The notes under the pieces: model-generated
The model's database searches: none
What the model was told of the DNA's origin: nothing
What the model saw: the letters and a program-made list of their open reading frames with translations, nothing else
Translations under genes and position numbers: made by a program
Source: Sinomonas atrocyanea
Lineage (GTDB): Bacteria > Actinomycetota > Actinomycetes > Actinomycetales > Micrococcaceae
Length of the DNA stretch: 37,437 nt
Assembly: GCF_030812675.1 (NCBI RefSeq)
Contig: NZ_JAUSTE010000020.1
Location: 1 to 37,437 of the forward strand
Direction: 5' to 3'
Part shown: positions 7,718 to 15,966 of the stretch, piece by piece
Numbering within the stretch: the first letter of the stretch is position 1
How the letters are laid out: each line of letters begins with the position of its first letter

Positions 7718-7746
7718 CCCGCGCCGCCCACTGCTCTGAGACAGTC

Positions 7747-9303
7747 CTACCGCGCGAACTGCTTCCGCAGCTCGGCCTTGCGGATCTTCCCGCTCGCGGT
7801 GCGGGGCATCTCCTCGACGAACACGACCGACTTGGGGATCTTGTACCGGGCGAGCCGCCCGTCGAGGTGGGCGCGGATGTCCTCCGGAGTGAGCGAGGTT
7901 CCCTCCCGCAGGGTCACGACGGCGCGGGGGACCTCGCCCCACTTCTCGTCCGCCACCCCGATGACGGCCACGGAGGCCACCTGGGGGAGCTCGACGATGG
8001 CGGCCTCGACCTCGGCGGGATAGATGTTCTCGCCGCCGGAGATGATCATGTCCTTGAGCCTGTCGGAGACGAACAGGAAGCCCTCCTCGTCGCGGTAGCC
8101 CATGTCGCCGGACTTGAACCAGATCCCGTCCGCGTAGGAGTCCCGGGTGGCCTCGGTGCGGTTCCAGTACTGCTTGATCACGTTCGGTCCGGAGATCTGG
8201 ATCTCCCCGACCTCCCCCGGGCCGAGGACCTCGCCGAGCGGATCGGCGATCCGGATGTCGGTGAAGAACTGGGGCAGCCCGGACGAGCCGGCCTTCTCGC
8301 GGGACCGCCACACGGGCAGGGTCGTCGCCCCGGGGGCCGTCTCGGTCATGCCGTACCCGTTCGAGAACCCGAGCCCGCGCTCCTCGTAGGCCTCGAGGAC
8401 GCGCAGCGGCACGGCCGAGCCGCCGCAGGTGAGCTTGTCGAGCGAGCTGAGGTCCGTCGTCGCCCAGTCGGGGTGCTCGGCGAGGAGCTGGTACGTGGTC
8501 GGGACGCCGCTGAGGGCCGTGATGCGGTGCCGCCCGATGAGCTCGAGCGCACGGCCGGGGTCGAACTTCTGCTCGAGCACCACGGTGGCGCCCTTGAGCA
8601 GCATGGGCAGCAGGCCCATGTCGAGGGAGGCCACGTGGAACAGCGGGGAGATCATGAGCGCCACGTCGTGGCGGTTCACGTCCATGTCGGTGATGACGTT
8701 GATGCAGTTCCACGTGATGTTGCCGTGGGTGAGCAGCGCCCCCTTGGGCCGGCCGGTGGTCCCCGACGTGTAGAGGATCATCGCCCCGTCGTCGAGGCCC
8801 ACCGTCTCGTCGATCCATTCGTCGGGCGCCGCGGCGAGGGCGTCCTCGTAGCGCCCGACGACGGCGGTGCCGCCCGCGCTGGGAGCGGCACGGGCGCCGT
8901 CGTCCGCGGATCCGACGACGAGGCGGTGCTGCACCCCGGTGCCCGCCGCGGCCGAGGCGGCGAGGCCCTCGAGGGGGGCGCCGTGGACGAGGAGGCGGGC
9001 GCCGGAGTCCTGCAGCTGGAACTGCAGCTCGGGGGCCGCGAGCCGGGTGTTGAGCGGGATGAAGATCGCGCCCAGGAGGCCCGCGGCGAAGAACGTCTCG
9101 ACGAAGGCCGGATCGTTCTCGCCGAGGTACGCCACGCGGTCGCCCCGGGCCACGCCCCGGCGGCGCAGCGCGTTGGCGAGCCTGTCCGTCCGCTCGGACA
9201 GCTCCGCGTAGGTCAGCGTGCGGTCGCCGGCAATGAGGGCGGTCTGGGGCCCGGACTTGGGGCGGCGGCGGTGGAGCCACGAGCCAACACCGTTGTTGTA
9301 CAT
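7747..9303 (-). CDS. Acyl-CoA ligase, couL-like (hydroxycinnamate/fatty acid CoA ligase)
   Basis: This 518-residue ANL-family ligase activates a carboxylic acid as acyl-adenylate and then acyl-CoA. The P-loop motif ILYTSGTTGRPKG lies at ~177-189, the A5-type motif 'NGYGMTETAPGA' follows, then 'WFKSGDMGYRDEEGFLFV', the hinge 'SDRLKDMIISGGENIYP', and the catalytic Lys in 'PRTASGKIRK' near residue 508. It is the last gene of a five-gene operon with SDR, amidohydrolase, acyl-CoA dehydrogenase and MaoC genes. In that setting a p-hydroxycinnamate or dihydro-hydroxycinnamate substrate is likely. A medium-chain fatty acid ligase cannot be excluded from sequence alone. Confidence 0.85.
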   Translation of the reverse strand: MYNNGVGSWLHRRRPKSGPQTALIAGDRTLTYAELSERTDRLANALRRRGVARGDRVAYLGENDPAFVETFFAAGLLGAIFIPLNTRLAAPELQFQLQDSGARLLVHGAPLEGLAASAAAGTGVQHRLVVGSADDGARAAPSAGGTAVVGRYEDALAAAPDEWIDETVGLDDGAMILYTSGTTGRPKGALLTHGNITWNCINVITDMDVNRHDVALMISPLFHVASLDMGLLPMLLKGATVVLEQKFDPGRALELIGRHRITALSGVPTTYQLLAEHPDWATTDLSSLDKLTCGGSAVPLRVLEAYEERGLGFSNGYGMTETAPGATTLPVWRSREKAGSSGLPQFFTDIRIADPLGEVLGPGEVGEIQISGPNVIKQYWNRTEATRDSYADGIWFKSGDMGYRDEEGFLFVSDRLKDMIISGGENIYPAEVEAAIVELPQVASVAVIGVADEKWGEVPRAVVTLREGTSLTPEDIRAHLDGRLARYKIPKSVVFVEEMPRTASGKIRKAELRKQFAR

Positions 9304-9333
9304 GCAGAACTCCTGAGGGGGCGGCGGGACGGC

Positions 9334-9807
9334 TTACTTGTAGAACCGCGCGAGGAACTCGGCGACGACGGCCGGGCGCTCCTGGCCCTCGATCTCGATT
9401 GTGGCGTTGACCTTGATCTGGGCGCCGCCCTTGACCTCGGTCACCTCGGCGATGGTCCCGGCCATGCGGACCTTGGAGCCGACCTTGACGGGCGAGGTGA
9501 ACCGGACCTTGTCGAGCCCGTAGTTGACCTTGGTGGTGACGCCCTCGACGTCGAACAGCTCGCCCCAGAACGGGATGACGAGGGAGAGCGTGAGGAAGCC
9601 GTGGGCGATCGGGGCGCCGAACGGGCCCTCCTTGGCGCGCTCGGGGTCAGTGTGGATCCACTGGTGGTCGTCGGTCGCGTCGGCGAAGAGGTTGACGCGG
9701 TCCTGGGTGATCTCCATCCAGTCGGTCGTGCCGAGGTCGGCGCCGGCCAGGGTGAGGAGCTTGTCGAAGTCGACGACGAGCCTCGGCTCGGAGGTGCGTG
9801 CGGTCAT
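9334..9807 (-). CDS. MaoC-type enoyl-CoA hydratase, couM-like
   Basis: This 157-residue single hot-dog domain carries the R-hydratase motif around 'FADATDDHQWIHTDPERAKEG' (Asp and His of the catalytic dyad, residues ~43-51) and 'PIAHGFLTLSL'. In the proposed pathway it hydrates hydroxycinnamoyl-CoA to the 3-hydroxyacyl-CoA. The ATG at 9805-9807 follows AAGGAG. The gene lies 20 bases after the acyl-CoA dehydrogenase and 30 bases before the ligase. Stand-alone MaoC proteins also occur in other acyl-CoA pathways, so the substrate rests on the operon. Confidence 0.85.
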   Translation of the reverse strand: MTARTSEPRLVVDFDKLLTLAGADLGTTDWMEITQDRVNLFADATDDHQWIHTDPERAKEGPFGAPIAHGFLTLSLVIPFWGELFDVEGVTTKVNYGLDKVRFTSPVKVGSKVRMAGTIAEVTEVKGGAQIKVNATIEIEGQERPAVVAEFLARFYK

Positions 9808-9827
9808 GGTGTTCTCCTTGGAGTTCT

Positions 9828-11015
9828 CTATTTGGTGAAGGCGCTCTGGCCGGTGAGGGCCCGGCCCACGATCAGCGCGTTGATCTCGTGGGTGCCCTCG
9901 TAGGAGTAGACGGCCTCGGCGTCCGCGTGGAAGCGCGCCACCTCGGCATCCAGGGTGATCCCGTTGCCGCCCACGACCTCGCGGGCGAGGGCCACGGTCT
10001 CGCGCATGAGCAGCGAGGTCTGCATCTTCGCCAGGGCGGAGTCCTGGTCGCGGTAGACGCCCTTCTCCTGCTGCTCGGTGAGCCGGACCACGAGCGCGAG
10101 GCTCGAGGTGAGGTTGCCGAGCATCCGGGCGAGCTTCTCCTGGACGAGCTGGAACCCGCCGAGCTGCCGGCCGAACTGCTCGCGCCCGGTGACGTAGCGC
10201 AGGGCGGCCTCGAAGGCGCCGGCCTGGATGCCGGTGGCGATCCAGGCGACGTCCGAGCGCATGGCCCGGAGCATGGCGGCGACGTCCCGGAACGAGTTCA
10301 CGTCGTGGAGCCGGTCCGCCTCGGTGACGCGCACGCCCTCGAGCGTGATGTGCGCGTTCTGCATCATGCGCAGGGCCGTCTTGCGGTGGATCTTCTCCAG
10401 GGTGACCCCGGGGGCCTCGCGCGGGACCAGGAACGCCTTGACCTGCCCGTCCGCGACGTCGCGGGCGAACACGGCCAGGACGTCCGCCGTGAAGGCCCCG
10501 CCGATCCAGCGCTTGGCGCCGTCGAGGATCCAGGTGTCCGTCCCCGGCTCGCGCCGGGCGGTGGTGGCCAGGCCGCCGGCGATGTCGGAGCCGTGCTCGG
10601 GCTCGGTGAGGCAGAAGACGCCCTTGAGCGAGAAGTCGATGACCTTGGGCATCCACTCCCGCCTCTGCTCCTCGGAGGCGCCGACGCGGATGGCCGTGCG
10701 GAACAGGCCCGCCTGGGCCGTGTAGAACGTGGCGATGGAGGCGTCCGTGCGTGCCAGCTCGAAGATGCGGAAGCCGTGGTAGAGCCCCCGGGCGGGGCGC
10801 GTCCGGTTCGCGGTGAGCTCGGCGGGCTCCATGAGGTCCAGGTCGATGAGCGGCTGGGCGATCTCGTAGGGGAACTCGCCGCGCTCCCAGTAGTCGCCCA
10901 CGAGCGGCCTGGCGGCCGTGTCGAGGAAGTCGCGCAGCCGGCCCAGGACCAGGCGCTCATCGTCGGTGAGCAGGCCCGCGGCGTCGTACCAGTCGCAGAC
11001 GGAGTACAGGTCCAT
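9828..11015 (-). CDS. Acyl-CoA dehydrogenase (glutaryl-CoA-dehydrogenase-like subgroup)
   Basis: This 395-residue flavoprotein oxidises an acyl-CoA to the 2,3-enoyl-CoA. It shows 'FCLTEPEHGSDIAGG' (FAD/substrate binding), 'LDGAKRWIGGAFTADVLAVFAR', the 'RHQFGR'-type sequence 'GREQFGRQLGGFQLVQEKLARML', and the C-terminal 'YEGTHEIN' with the catalytic Glu at ~373. The ATG at 11013-11015 lies one base after the amidohydrolase stop (TGAGATG), so translation is probably coupled. Its presence in the operon suggests that saturated side chains, such as dihydro-p-coumarate, can enter the same route. That substrate is inferred. Confidence 0.85.
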   Translation of the reverse strand: MDLYSVCDWYDAAGLLTDDERLVLGRLRDFLDTAARPLVGDYWERGEFPYEIAQPLIDLDLMEPAELTANRTRPARGLYHGFRIFELARTDASIATFYTAQAGLFRTAIRVGASEEQRREWMPKVIDFSLKGVFCLTEPEHGSDIAGGLATTARREPGTDTWILDGAKRWIGGAFTADVLAVFARDVADGQVKAFLVPREAPGVTLEKIHRKTALRMMQNAHITLEGVRVTEADRLHDVNSFRDVAAMLRAMRSDVAWIATGIQAGAFEAALRYVTGREQFGRQLGGFQLVQEKLARMLGNLTSSLALVVRLTEQQEKGVYRDQDSALAKMQTSLLMRETVALAREVVGGNGITLDAEVARFHADAEAVYSYEGTHEINALIVGRALTGQSAFTK

Positions 11016-11016
11016 C

Positions 11017-11922
11017 TCAGTGCTTCCCTTCCGCGGCGGCCCCGAGCCCGAGGAGTTTGACGGCATTGTCCTTGAGGATCTTGGGCCGGACCTCGTCCTT
11101 GAGCGGGAGGTCCGCGAACGCGCCGAGCCACTTCGCCGGGGTGATGAGCGGGAAGTCGGTGCCGAACAGGACCTTGTCCGCCAGCATCGAGTTCGCGGCC
11201 CGAACGAGGGACTGCGGGAAGTACTTCGGGGACCAACCCGAGAGGTCGATGTAGACGTTCGACTTGTGGGTGGCGATGGAGATCGCCTCGTCCTGCCAGG
11301 GCACCGAGGGGTGCGCCATGATCACGGTCAAGCCGGGGAAGTCAGCGGCGACGTCGTCGAGAAGCAGCGGGTTGGAGTACCTGAGCTTGATCCCATGGCC
11401 GCCCGGCAGCCCGGCGCCCATGCCGTTCTGGCCGGTGTGGAAGACGGCGGGGAGGCCGAGCTCCGCCAGGGCCTCCCAGAGCGGGTAGAACTCCTCGCTC
11501 GAGGGGTCGAAGCCCTGCAGCGACGGGTGGAACTTGAATCCGCGGGCGCCGAGCTCGAGGGCCTGGTGCTTCGCCCGGGCGATCGCCTCCTCACCCATGC
11601 GCGGGTCGACGGAGCCGAACGGGATGAGGACGTCGCTGTGCTCGGCGGCACCGGCGATGAGGTCCTCGATCGAGTTCGGCTCGTGCTTCAGTGCTGTGCG
11701 CGCGTCCACGGTGAAGACGACGGCGGCCATGTTCAGCGAGCGGTAGGTGTCGGCGATCTTCTCGAGCGTGGGGTGGCGGTCCTCGGCCTTGAAGTACTTC
11801 GAGGAGGCCTCGTTGAGGTCGTCCGGGAGGGAGCAGTGGCCGTGGCCGTCGATCTCGATGTGCACGTGCATGTCGATCGCGTTGAGCTCCTCGACGTCAA
11901 GGCCGAGTTCGTAGCGGGACAT
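11017..11922 (-). CDS. Amidohydrolase, couO-like 4-hydroxyphenyl-beta-ketoacyl-CoA hydrolase
   Basis: This 301-residue TIM-barrel amidohydrolase (amidohydrolase_2 type) has the metal-binding HxH at His19/His21 (IDMHVHIE), 'RGFKFHPSLQGFDP', 'AVFHTGQNG', 'VIMAHPSVPW' and the metal Asp in 'VLFGTDFPLI' near residue 250. In R. palustris and R. jostii an enzyme of this family cleaves 4-hydroxyphenyl-beta-ketopropionyl-CoA to 4-hydroxybenzoate and acetyl-CoA, replacing a thiolase. The operon has no thiolase, which supports the same job here. Start and stop are nearly fused to the neighbours on both sides. Other C-C or C-N hydrolase activities remain possible. Confidence 0.82.
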   Translation of the reverse strand: MSRYELGLDVEELNAIDMHVHIEIDGHGHCSLPDDLNEASSKYFKAEDRHPTLEKIADTYRSLNMAAVVFTVDARTALKHEPNSIEDLIAGAAEHSDVLIPFGSVDPRMGEEAIARAKHQALELGARGFKFHPSLQGFDPSSEEFYPLWEALAELGLPAVFHTGQNGMGAGLPGGHGIKLRYSNPLLLDDVAADFPGLTVIMAHPSVPWQDEAISIATHKSNVYIDLSGWSPKYFPQSLVRAANSMLADKVLFGTDFPLITPAKWLGAFADLPLKDEVRPKILKDNAVKLLGLGAAAEGKH

Positions 11923-11924
11923 GC

Positions 11925-12860
11925 TCAGCGGGCCTCTGCCCCAGAGGGCTGGAGCTCGGCCGGGAGGGGGAGGAACTCCTCGCCCACGCTCTGCAGGTGT
12001 CCGCCGATCAGCTCGGCACCCTTCTCCTGCAGGGCCTCGTAGGTCCAGCCGCCCTCGCGGTAGTCGGTGGTGGCGGGCTCGGGGTGGGTCCAGACCTGGA
12101 GGCGGTCGCCGCCGGCCCCGATCGCCTGGCCCGTGATGCCGGCCGCCTCGTCGGAGGCGAGGTACGCGATCAGGCCCGCGACGTCGTCGGCCGTGCCGAA
12201 GCCGAGGTCGTGGCGGAAGAAGTCAGGCATGGCCTCGCCGCGCTCGTCTGCCTCGACGGCCTTCGCGAAGTACGGCACCGTCTTGGTCATCGCGGTCGCG
12301 GCGACGGGGATGACGGCATTGACGGTCACGCCGGCCTTCTTCATCTCCAGGGCCCAGGTGCGCACCATGCCCACGATCCCGGCCTTGGCGGCGGCGTAGT
12401 TGGTCTGGCCGAAGTTGCCGCGCTGGCCCGTCGGGGAGCCGATCGTGACGATGCGGCCAGCGACGCCGTTCTCCTTGAAGTAGGCATAGGCCTCGCGGAC
12501 GCAGGTGAAGGTGCCCTTGAGGTGGACATTGATGACGAGGTCGAAGTCCTCGTCCGTCATCTTCAGCAGGCTCTTGTCCCGCAGGATGCCGGCGTTGGTG
12601 ACGAGGATGTCGAGGCGGCCGAACTCCTTCACGGCGCCGTCCACGAGCGCTTTCGCGGCCTCAGTGGTCCCGACGGGGACGACGACGGCGGTCGCCTTCC
12701 CGCCCTCCGCCTGGATCTGCTCGACCGCGGCGGCGGCTGTGGCCTCGTTGACATCGTTGACGACGACGGCGGCGCCCTGACGCGCGAGCTCCCTGGCGTA
12801 GGCGAGGCCGAGACCCTGTCCGCTGCCGGTGACGATCGCTACTTTGCCTGCCAGGCTCAT
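11925..12860 (-). CDS. SDR 3-hydroxyacyl-CoA dehydrogenase, couN-like
   Basis: This 311-residue short-chain dehydrogenase resembles the MFE-2 type 3-hydroxyacyl-CoA dehydrogenase. The NAD(P) motif TGSGQGLG is at 11-18, NAG at 89-91, and the catalytic Ser142, Tyr155 and Lys159 lie in 'IGSPTGQRGNFGQTNYAAAKAG'. A C-terminal extension of ~50 residues beyond the usual SDR core (after 'GQAIGAGGDRLQVWTHPEP') is typical of this subgroup. It should oxidise the 3-hydroxy-3-aryl-propionyl-CoA to the ketone. It is the first gene of the operon; the ATG at 12858-12860 follows GGGAGCAGG. An operator-like palindrome overlaps its -35 box. Confidence 0.85.
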   Translation of the reverse strand: MSLAGKVAIVTGSGQGLGLAYARELARQGAAVVVNDVNEATAAAAVEQIQAEGGKATAVVVPVGTTEAAKALVDGAVKEFGRLDILVTNAGILRDKSLLKMTDEDFDLVINVHLKGTFTCVREAYAYFKENGVAGRIVTIGSPTGQRGNFGQTNYAAAKAGIVGMVRTWALEMKKAGVTVNAVIPVAATAMTKTVPYFAKAVEADERGEAMPDFFRHDLGFGTADDVAGLIAYLASDEAAGITGQAIGAGGDRLQVWTHPEPATTDYREGGWTYEALQEKGAELIGGHLQSVGEEFLPLPAELQPSGAEAR

Positions 12861-12894
12861 GCCCTGCTCCCTTGCGGTCTGTGGCTGTGGCCTC

Positions 12895-12960
12895 GTCCAT
12901 GAGACCCTTGTCACAGTCCATGAGATACTGGATCATTGAAAATGTCAACGATTGAATTTT
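12895..12960. promoter_or_regulatory. Divergent promoter/operator region of the cou-like operon and marR
   Basis: An imperfect palindrome at 12939-12960 has arms AAAAT-G-TCAA and TTGA-ATTTT around CGA, one base bulged. It covers a perfect TTGACA -35 box on the minus strand (12943-12948), followed 15 bp on by TATCTC (12922-12927), the likely SDR promoter. A 10-bp direct repeat GTCCATGAGA occurs at 12895-12904 and 12916-12925, offset by 21 bp (two helix turns), the second copy overlapping the -10 box. The AT-rich patch stands out from its surroundings. The divergent MarR protein is the natural candidate to bind here. Confidence 0.65.
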
Positions 12961-12980
12961 GATGAGGTTTGGAGGCCCCG

Positions 12981-13445
12981 GTGAGCATTGGCCAAGGCGT
13001 GGATGCGGCCGACACCCCGCGGCTCGCGACGTCGGCGATCGCGGACGACATCGGGCTCCTGCTCGCGAAGGTCCGTGCTGCCGGTTCGGTCCTGAACAAC
13101 CGCACGCTCGCGGACTTCGGCCTGCGCGAGCGCTCCTACTCGGTGCTGCGGCTCGCGTGCAGCGGCCTCGAGCCCACCCAGCGCGAGCTCGCCGACTTCC
13201 TGAGCCTGGACCCCAGCCAGATCGTGGCGCTCATCGACGACCTCGAGGGGCAGGGCCTCGTGACGCGCGAGCAGGGAAGGACCGACCGGCGGCAGAAGAT
13301 CGTGCTCGCGACCCCGGCCGGCGAGCGCCTGCACGCCCAGGCGGAGGCGGCCCTGAAGTCCTGCGAATCGGAGCAGTTCGCAGCCCTCAGTGCCGCCGAG
13401 GTCGCGTCGCTGCGGGCCCTGCTCCAGCGGACGCTCTGGGGCTAG
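12981..13445 (+). CDS. MarR family transcriptional regulator, couR-like
   Basis: This 154-residue protein has the MarR winged-helix layout: helix 'IADDIGLLLAKVRAAGSVLNNRTLADFGL', HTH region 'PTQRELADFLSLDPSQIVALIDDLEGQGLV' (~residues 65-95), and wing 'TREQGRTDRRQKIVLATPAGERL'. The GTG at 12981 is preceded by GGAGG at five bases; a TTG twelve bases earlier is the alternative. It is divergent from the five-gene operon with a palindrome in between, the usual arrangement for a local repressor relieved by an aryl-CoA or aromatic ligand (as CouR with p-hydroxycinnamoyl-CoA). The ligand is inferred. Confidence 0.88.
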   Translation: MSIGQGVDAADTPRLATSAIADDIGLLLAKVRAAGSVLNNRTLADFGLRERSYSVLRLACSGLEPTQRELADFLSLDPSQIVALIDDLEGQGLVTREQGRTDRRQKIVLATPAGERLHAQAEAALKSCESEQFAALSAAEVASLRALLQRTLWG

Positions 13446-13471
13446 CCCGGCCCGGCCGGGGCACAGGCCCG

Positions 13472-14740
13472 TCAGCCGAGGACGCGGTCCAGGTAGGCGT
13501 TGCGGAATACGCCGGCCGGGTCGCGCCGGGCCACGAGGCTCCGGAAGTCCTCGAACCGGGGGTAGAGCGCGGCGATCGCGGCCGAGGGCATGGCGTTCAG
13601 CTTGCCCCAGTGCGGTCGGGCGCCGAACGGGGCGAGGGCGTCCTCGAGCTCGGGCAGGATGGCTTCGACCTCGCGCTGGAGCGGCTTCCAGGTGAAGTGG
13701 AGGGCCACGCTGTCCTGGCGGTAGGAGGGGCTGAGCCAGAACTCGTCCGCCGCGACAGTGCGGACCTCGGAGACGTAGAGGAGCGGTGCCAGCCGCGCAG
13801 CGAGCGTCCGCACCGCGCAGAGGGCCTCCGCCGCCCGGGCCCGCGGCAGGAGGTACTCGGTCTGCAGCTCGTCCCCGGCGCTCGGGGTGAACTCGTGCCG
13901 GAAGTGCGGGAGCCGGTCGAGCCACGGGCCGGGAACATCGAGCTGCTGGGTGCAGTTGCCCGCATCCATCTCGGGCAGCGGGTGCCGCGGCCGCCCGGCG
14001 GGAGCCGCACCGAAGAAGGACGCCGGCGCGGCGCCGGCGCTTCCGTCCTCGCCGGCGCCGACGCGCACCTTGCGCCAGGCGTGTGGCACGGTGTCCCCGG
14101 CATAGTCGGTGAAGAGCGAGACGCTGTAGGCGTCCCCGGCCACCGCGTCGAAGTCGGCGAGCACTGCGTCCCACGGCAGCCCCTCGAACACCTGCTGCCG
14201 TACCCGGTAGGTCGGCTCGATCGCCAGCTCGAGCGCCGTCACGATGCCGAGGGCCCCCAGGCCCACGACGCTGCCGAGGAACTCCTCGCCGCTGGCCGCG
14301 TCAAGCCGGTCGAGCTCGCCGGAGGCCCGCACGAGCTCGATCGCCGTCACGGCAGAGGCCAGGGCCGGGCTCGCGATGCCGGAGCCGTGGGTGCCGGTCT
14401 GGACGGCACCGCCCACCGAGATGTGGGGCAGCGACGCCAGGTTGTGCAGCGCCCAGCCCTCGCGTTCGAGGGCTGCCCCGAGCGCTCCGTAGGTGGTGCC
14501 GGCCGGCACGCGGACCGTCCGGCGAGCGGAGTCCACCTCGATCCCGCCGGGCAGCCGGTCCAGGACGACGTGGACCCCGCCGGTGTCCGCGATGTCGTTG
14601 AAGCAGTGGCGCGAGCCCAGCGCCTTGACCCGCTCCCCCCGTTGCGCGGCGCCGGCGACGAACTCGGCGAGCTCCTGCGCCGATTCCGGCCGCACGACCG
14701 CCGCCGCCGCGTACTCGAGATTTCCAGCCCAGTTCCTCAT
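13472..14740 (-). CDS. FAD-dependent alditol/xylitol oxidase-like protein
   Basis: This 422-residue protein is of the vanillyl-alcohol-oxidase flavoprotein family, closest in look to alditol oxidase (AldO). The N-terminus 'RNWAGNLEYAAAAVVRP' is characteristic; 'LGSRHCFNDIAD' places a His at 45 where AldO binds FAD covalently; 'HISVGGAVQTGTHGSG' is the PP-loop/FAD region; the C-terminus has 'HWGKLNAM', 'YPRFEDFRSLVARRDPAGVFRNAYLDRVLG'. It would oxidise a terminal hydroxyl of a polyol such as xylitol or sorbitol to the aldehyde, forming H2O2. A sugar-lactone oxidase is the alternative. It lies 24 bases downstream of an epimerase gene. Confidence 0.8.
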   Translation of the reverse strand: MRNWAGNLEYAAAAVVRPESAQELAEFVAGAAQRGERVKALGSRHCFNDIADTGGVHVVLDRLPGGIEVDSARRTVRVPAGTTYGALGAALEREGWALHNLASLPHISVGGAVQTGTHGSGIASPALASAVTAIELVRASGELDRLDAASGEEFLGSVVGLGALGIVTALELAIEPTYRVRQQVFEGLPWDAVLADFDAVAGDAYSVSLFTDYAGDTVPHAWRKVRVGAGEDGSAGAAPASFFGAAPAGRPRHPLPEMDAGNCTQQLDVPGPWLDRLPHFRHEFTPSAGDELQTEYLLPRARAAEALCAVRTLAARLAPLLYVSEVRTVAADEFWLSPSYRQDSVALHFTWKPLQREVEAILPELEDALAPFGARPHWGKLNAMPSAAIAALYPRFEDFRSLVARRDPAGVFRNAYLDRVLG

Positions 14741-14764
14741 CGTCTCGCTTCCAGGTCCGTGCCG

Positions 14765-15766
14765 TCAGTGGGGGGCCGGGGCGACGCGGAACCGGTCCGC
14801 GAGCTCGTCCATCAGCCGGTCGATGTGGGGATCCACCGCCTTGCGTGCCTGGTCCTCGTCATGCCACGCCACCATCTCCCGCGCGCCCTGCTCGTAGGGG
14901 ATGCAGGGAGCGAAGTCGGGGACGATGCTGCGGAGCTTGGAGGTGTCGAAGACCGCCGAATGGGTCTTGTCGCCCAGGAGCGAGGCACCCCATTCGGGGT
15001 CCACGGCCGCGATGGCCTCGGAGGGAACGTGGACGATCCGGGCCTCCGCCCCGGCGGCGTGGGCCAGGACGTGGGCGATCTGGTCCCACGTCAGCACATC
15101 GTCCGAGGTGATGGTGAAGGCCTCGCCGAGCGCCCTCGAGTGCCCGAGCAGGGGGACGAAGCCGCGGGCAAAGTCCTCGTGGTGGGTCAGGGTCCACAGG
15201 GAGGAGCCGTCGCCGTGGACCACGACCTCCTTGCCCTGCCGCATCCGCTCGACCACCGTCCAGCCGCCGTTGAACGGGGGCCGCGTCCTGTCGTAGGTGT
15301 GCGAGGGCCGGATGACGGTCGCGGGGAAGCCGCGCTCCCGGTAGGCCGAGGTCAGGACGTCTTCGCACGCGATCTTGTCGCGGCTGTACTGCCAGTACGG
15401 GTTCCGCAGCGGCGTGGACTCACGGATGGGCAGCCGCGCCGGCGGGGTCTGGTAGGCCGATGCGGAGCTGATGAAGACGTACTGGCCGGTGCGGCCCTCG
15501 AACAGCCCGAGGTCGGTCTGCACGTGGTCGGGGGTGAACGCGACCCAGTCCACCACGGCATCGAACTCGCGCCCGCCCAGCACATCCCGGACGGACTGGG
15601 GATCGCGGATGTCTGCCACGAGCTGTTCGGCGCTGGCGGGGACCTCGCGCCGGCCGGTGCCGCGGTTGAGGACCGTCAGCTCGATCCCGCGCTCCACGGC
15701 GAGCCGCGCGCACGCCGAGCTGATGGTGCCGCTGCCGCCGATGAAGAGGGCCTTGAGTGGACTCAT
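14765..15766 (-). CDS. NAD-dependent epimerase/dehydratase family protein
   Basis: This 333-residue extended SDR has an N-terminal Rossmann motif 'ALFIGGSGTISSA' (GGxGxI) and 'LTVLNRGTGR'. The expected catalytic Ser/Tyr/Lys lie in 'YVFISSASAYQ' and the later 'YWQYSRDKIACEDVL'. The 'VLNRG' binding loop and the 'FARGFVPLLGHSRALGEAFTIT' region recall atypical SDRs acting on sugar derivatives. The chosen ATG (15764-15766) lies at the Rossmann start; further upstream the frame is open but not protein-like. Probably one operon with the polyol-oxidase-like gene, suggesting a polyol or sugar-acid pathway. The substrate is unknown. Confidence 0.8.
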   Translation of the reverse strand: MSPLKALFIGGSGTISSACARLAVERGIELTVLNRGTGRREVPASAEQLVADIRDPQSVRDVLGGREFDAVVDWVAFTPDHVQTDLGLFEGRTGQYVFISSASAYQTPPARLPIRESTPLRNPYWQYSRDKIACEDVLTSAYRERGFPATVIRPSHTYDRTRPPFNGGWTVVERMRQGKEVVVHGDGSSLWTLTHHEDFARGFVPLLGHSRALGEAFTITSDDVLTWDQIAHVLAHAAGAEARIVHVPSEAIAAVDPEWGASLLGDKTHSAVFDTSKLRSIVPDFAPCIPYEQGAREMVAWHDEDQARKAVDPHIDRLMDELADRFRVAPAPH

Positions 15767-15966
15767 GGGGCCTGCCTTTCGCGTTGTCCGCACCGTGCAC
15801 GTGTCCGCAGTCTGCCACCCCTGATCAGCGCCGCGGGAGAGGTTCTGGCCCCAGCAGCCGCATCCCGACACAGCAGCACCACAGGTTCGCCCTACAGATC
15901 CCATAGTTTCCCGCCATAGCCTTCGGGGCAGGCGCGGCGAAGGTCCGCGCATCGAAGGGACACCCC

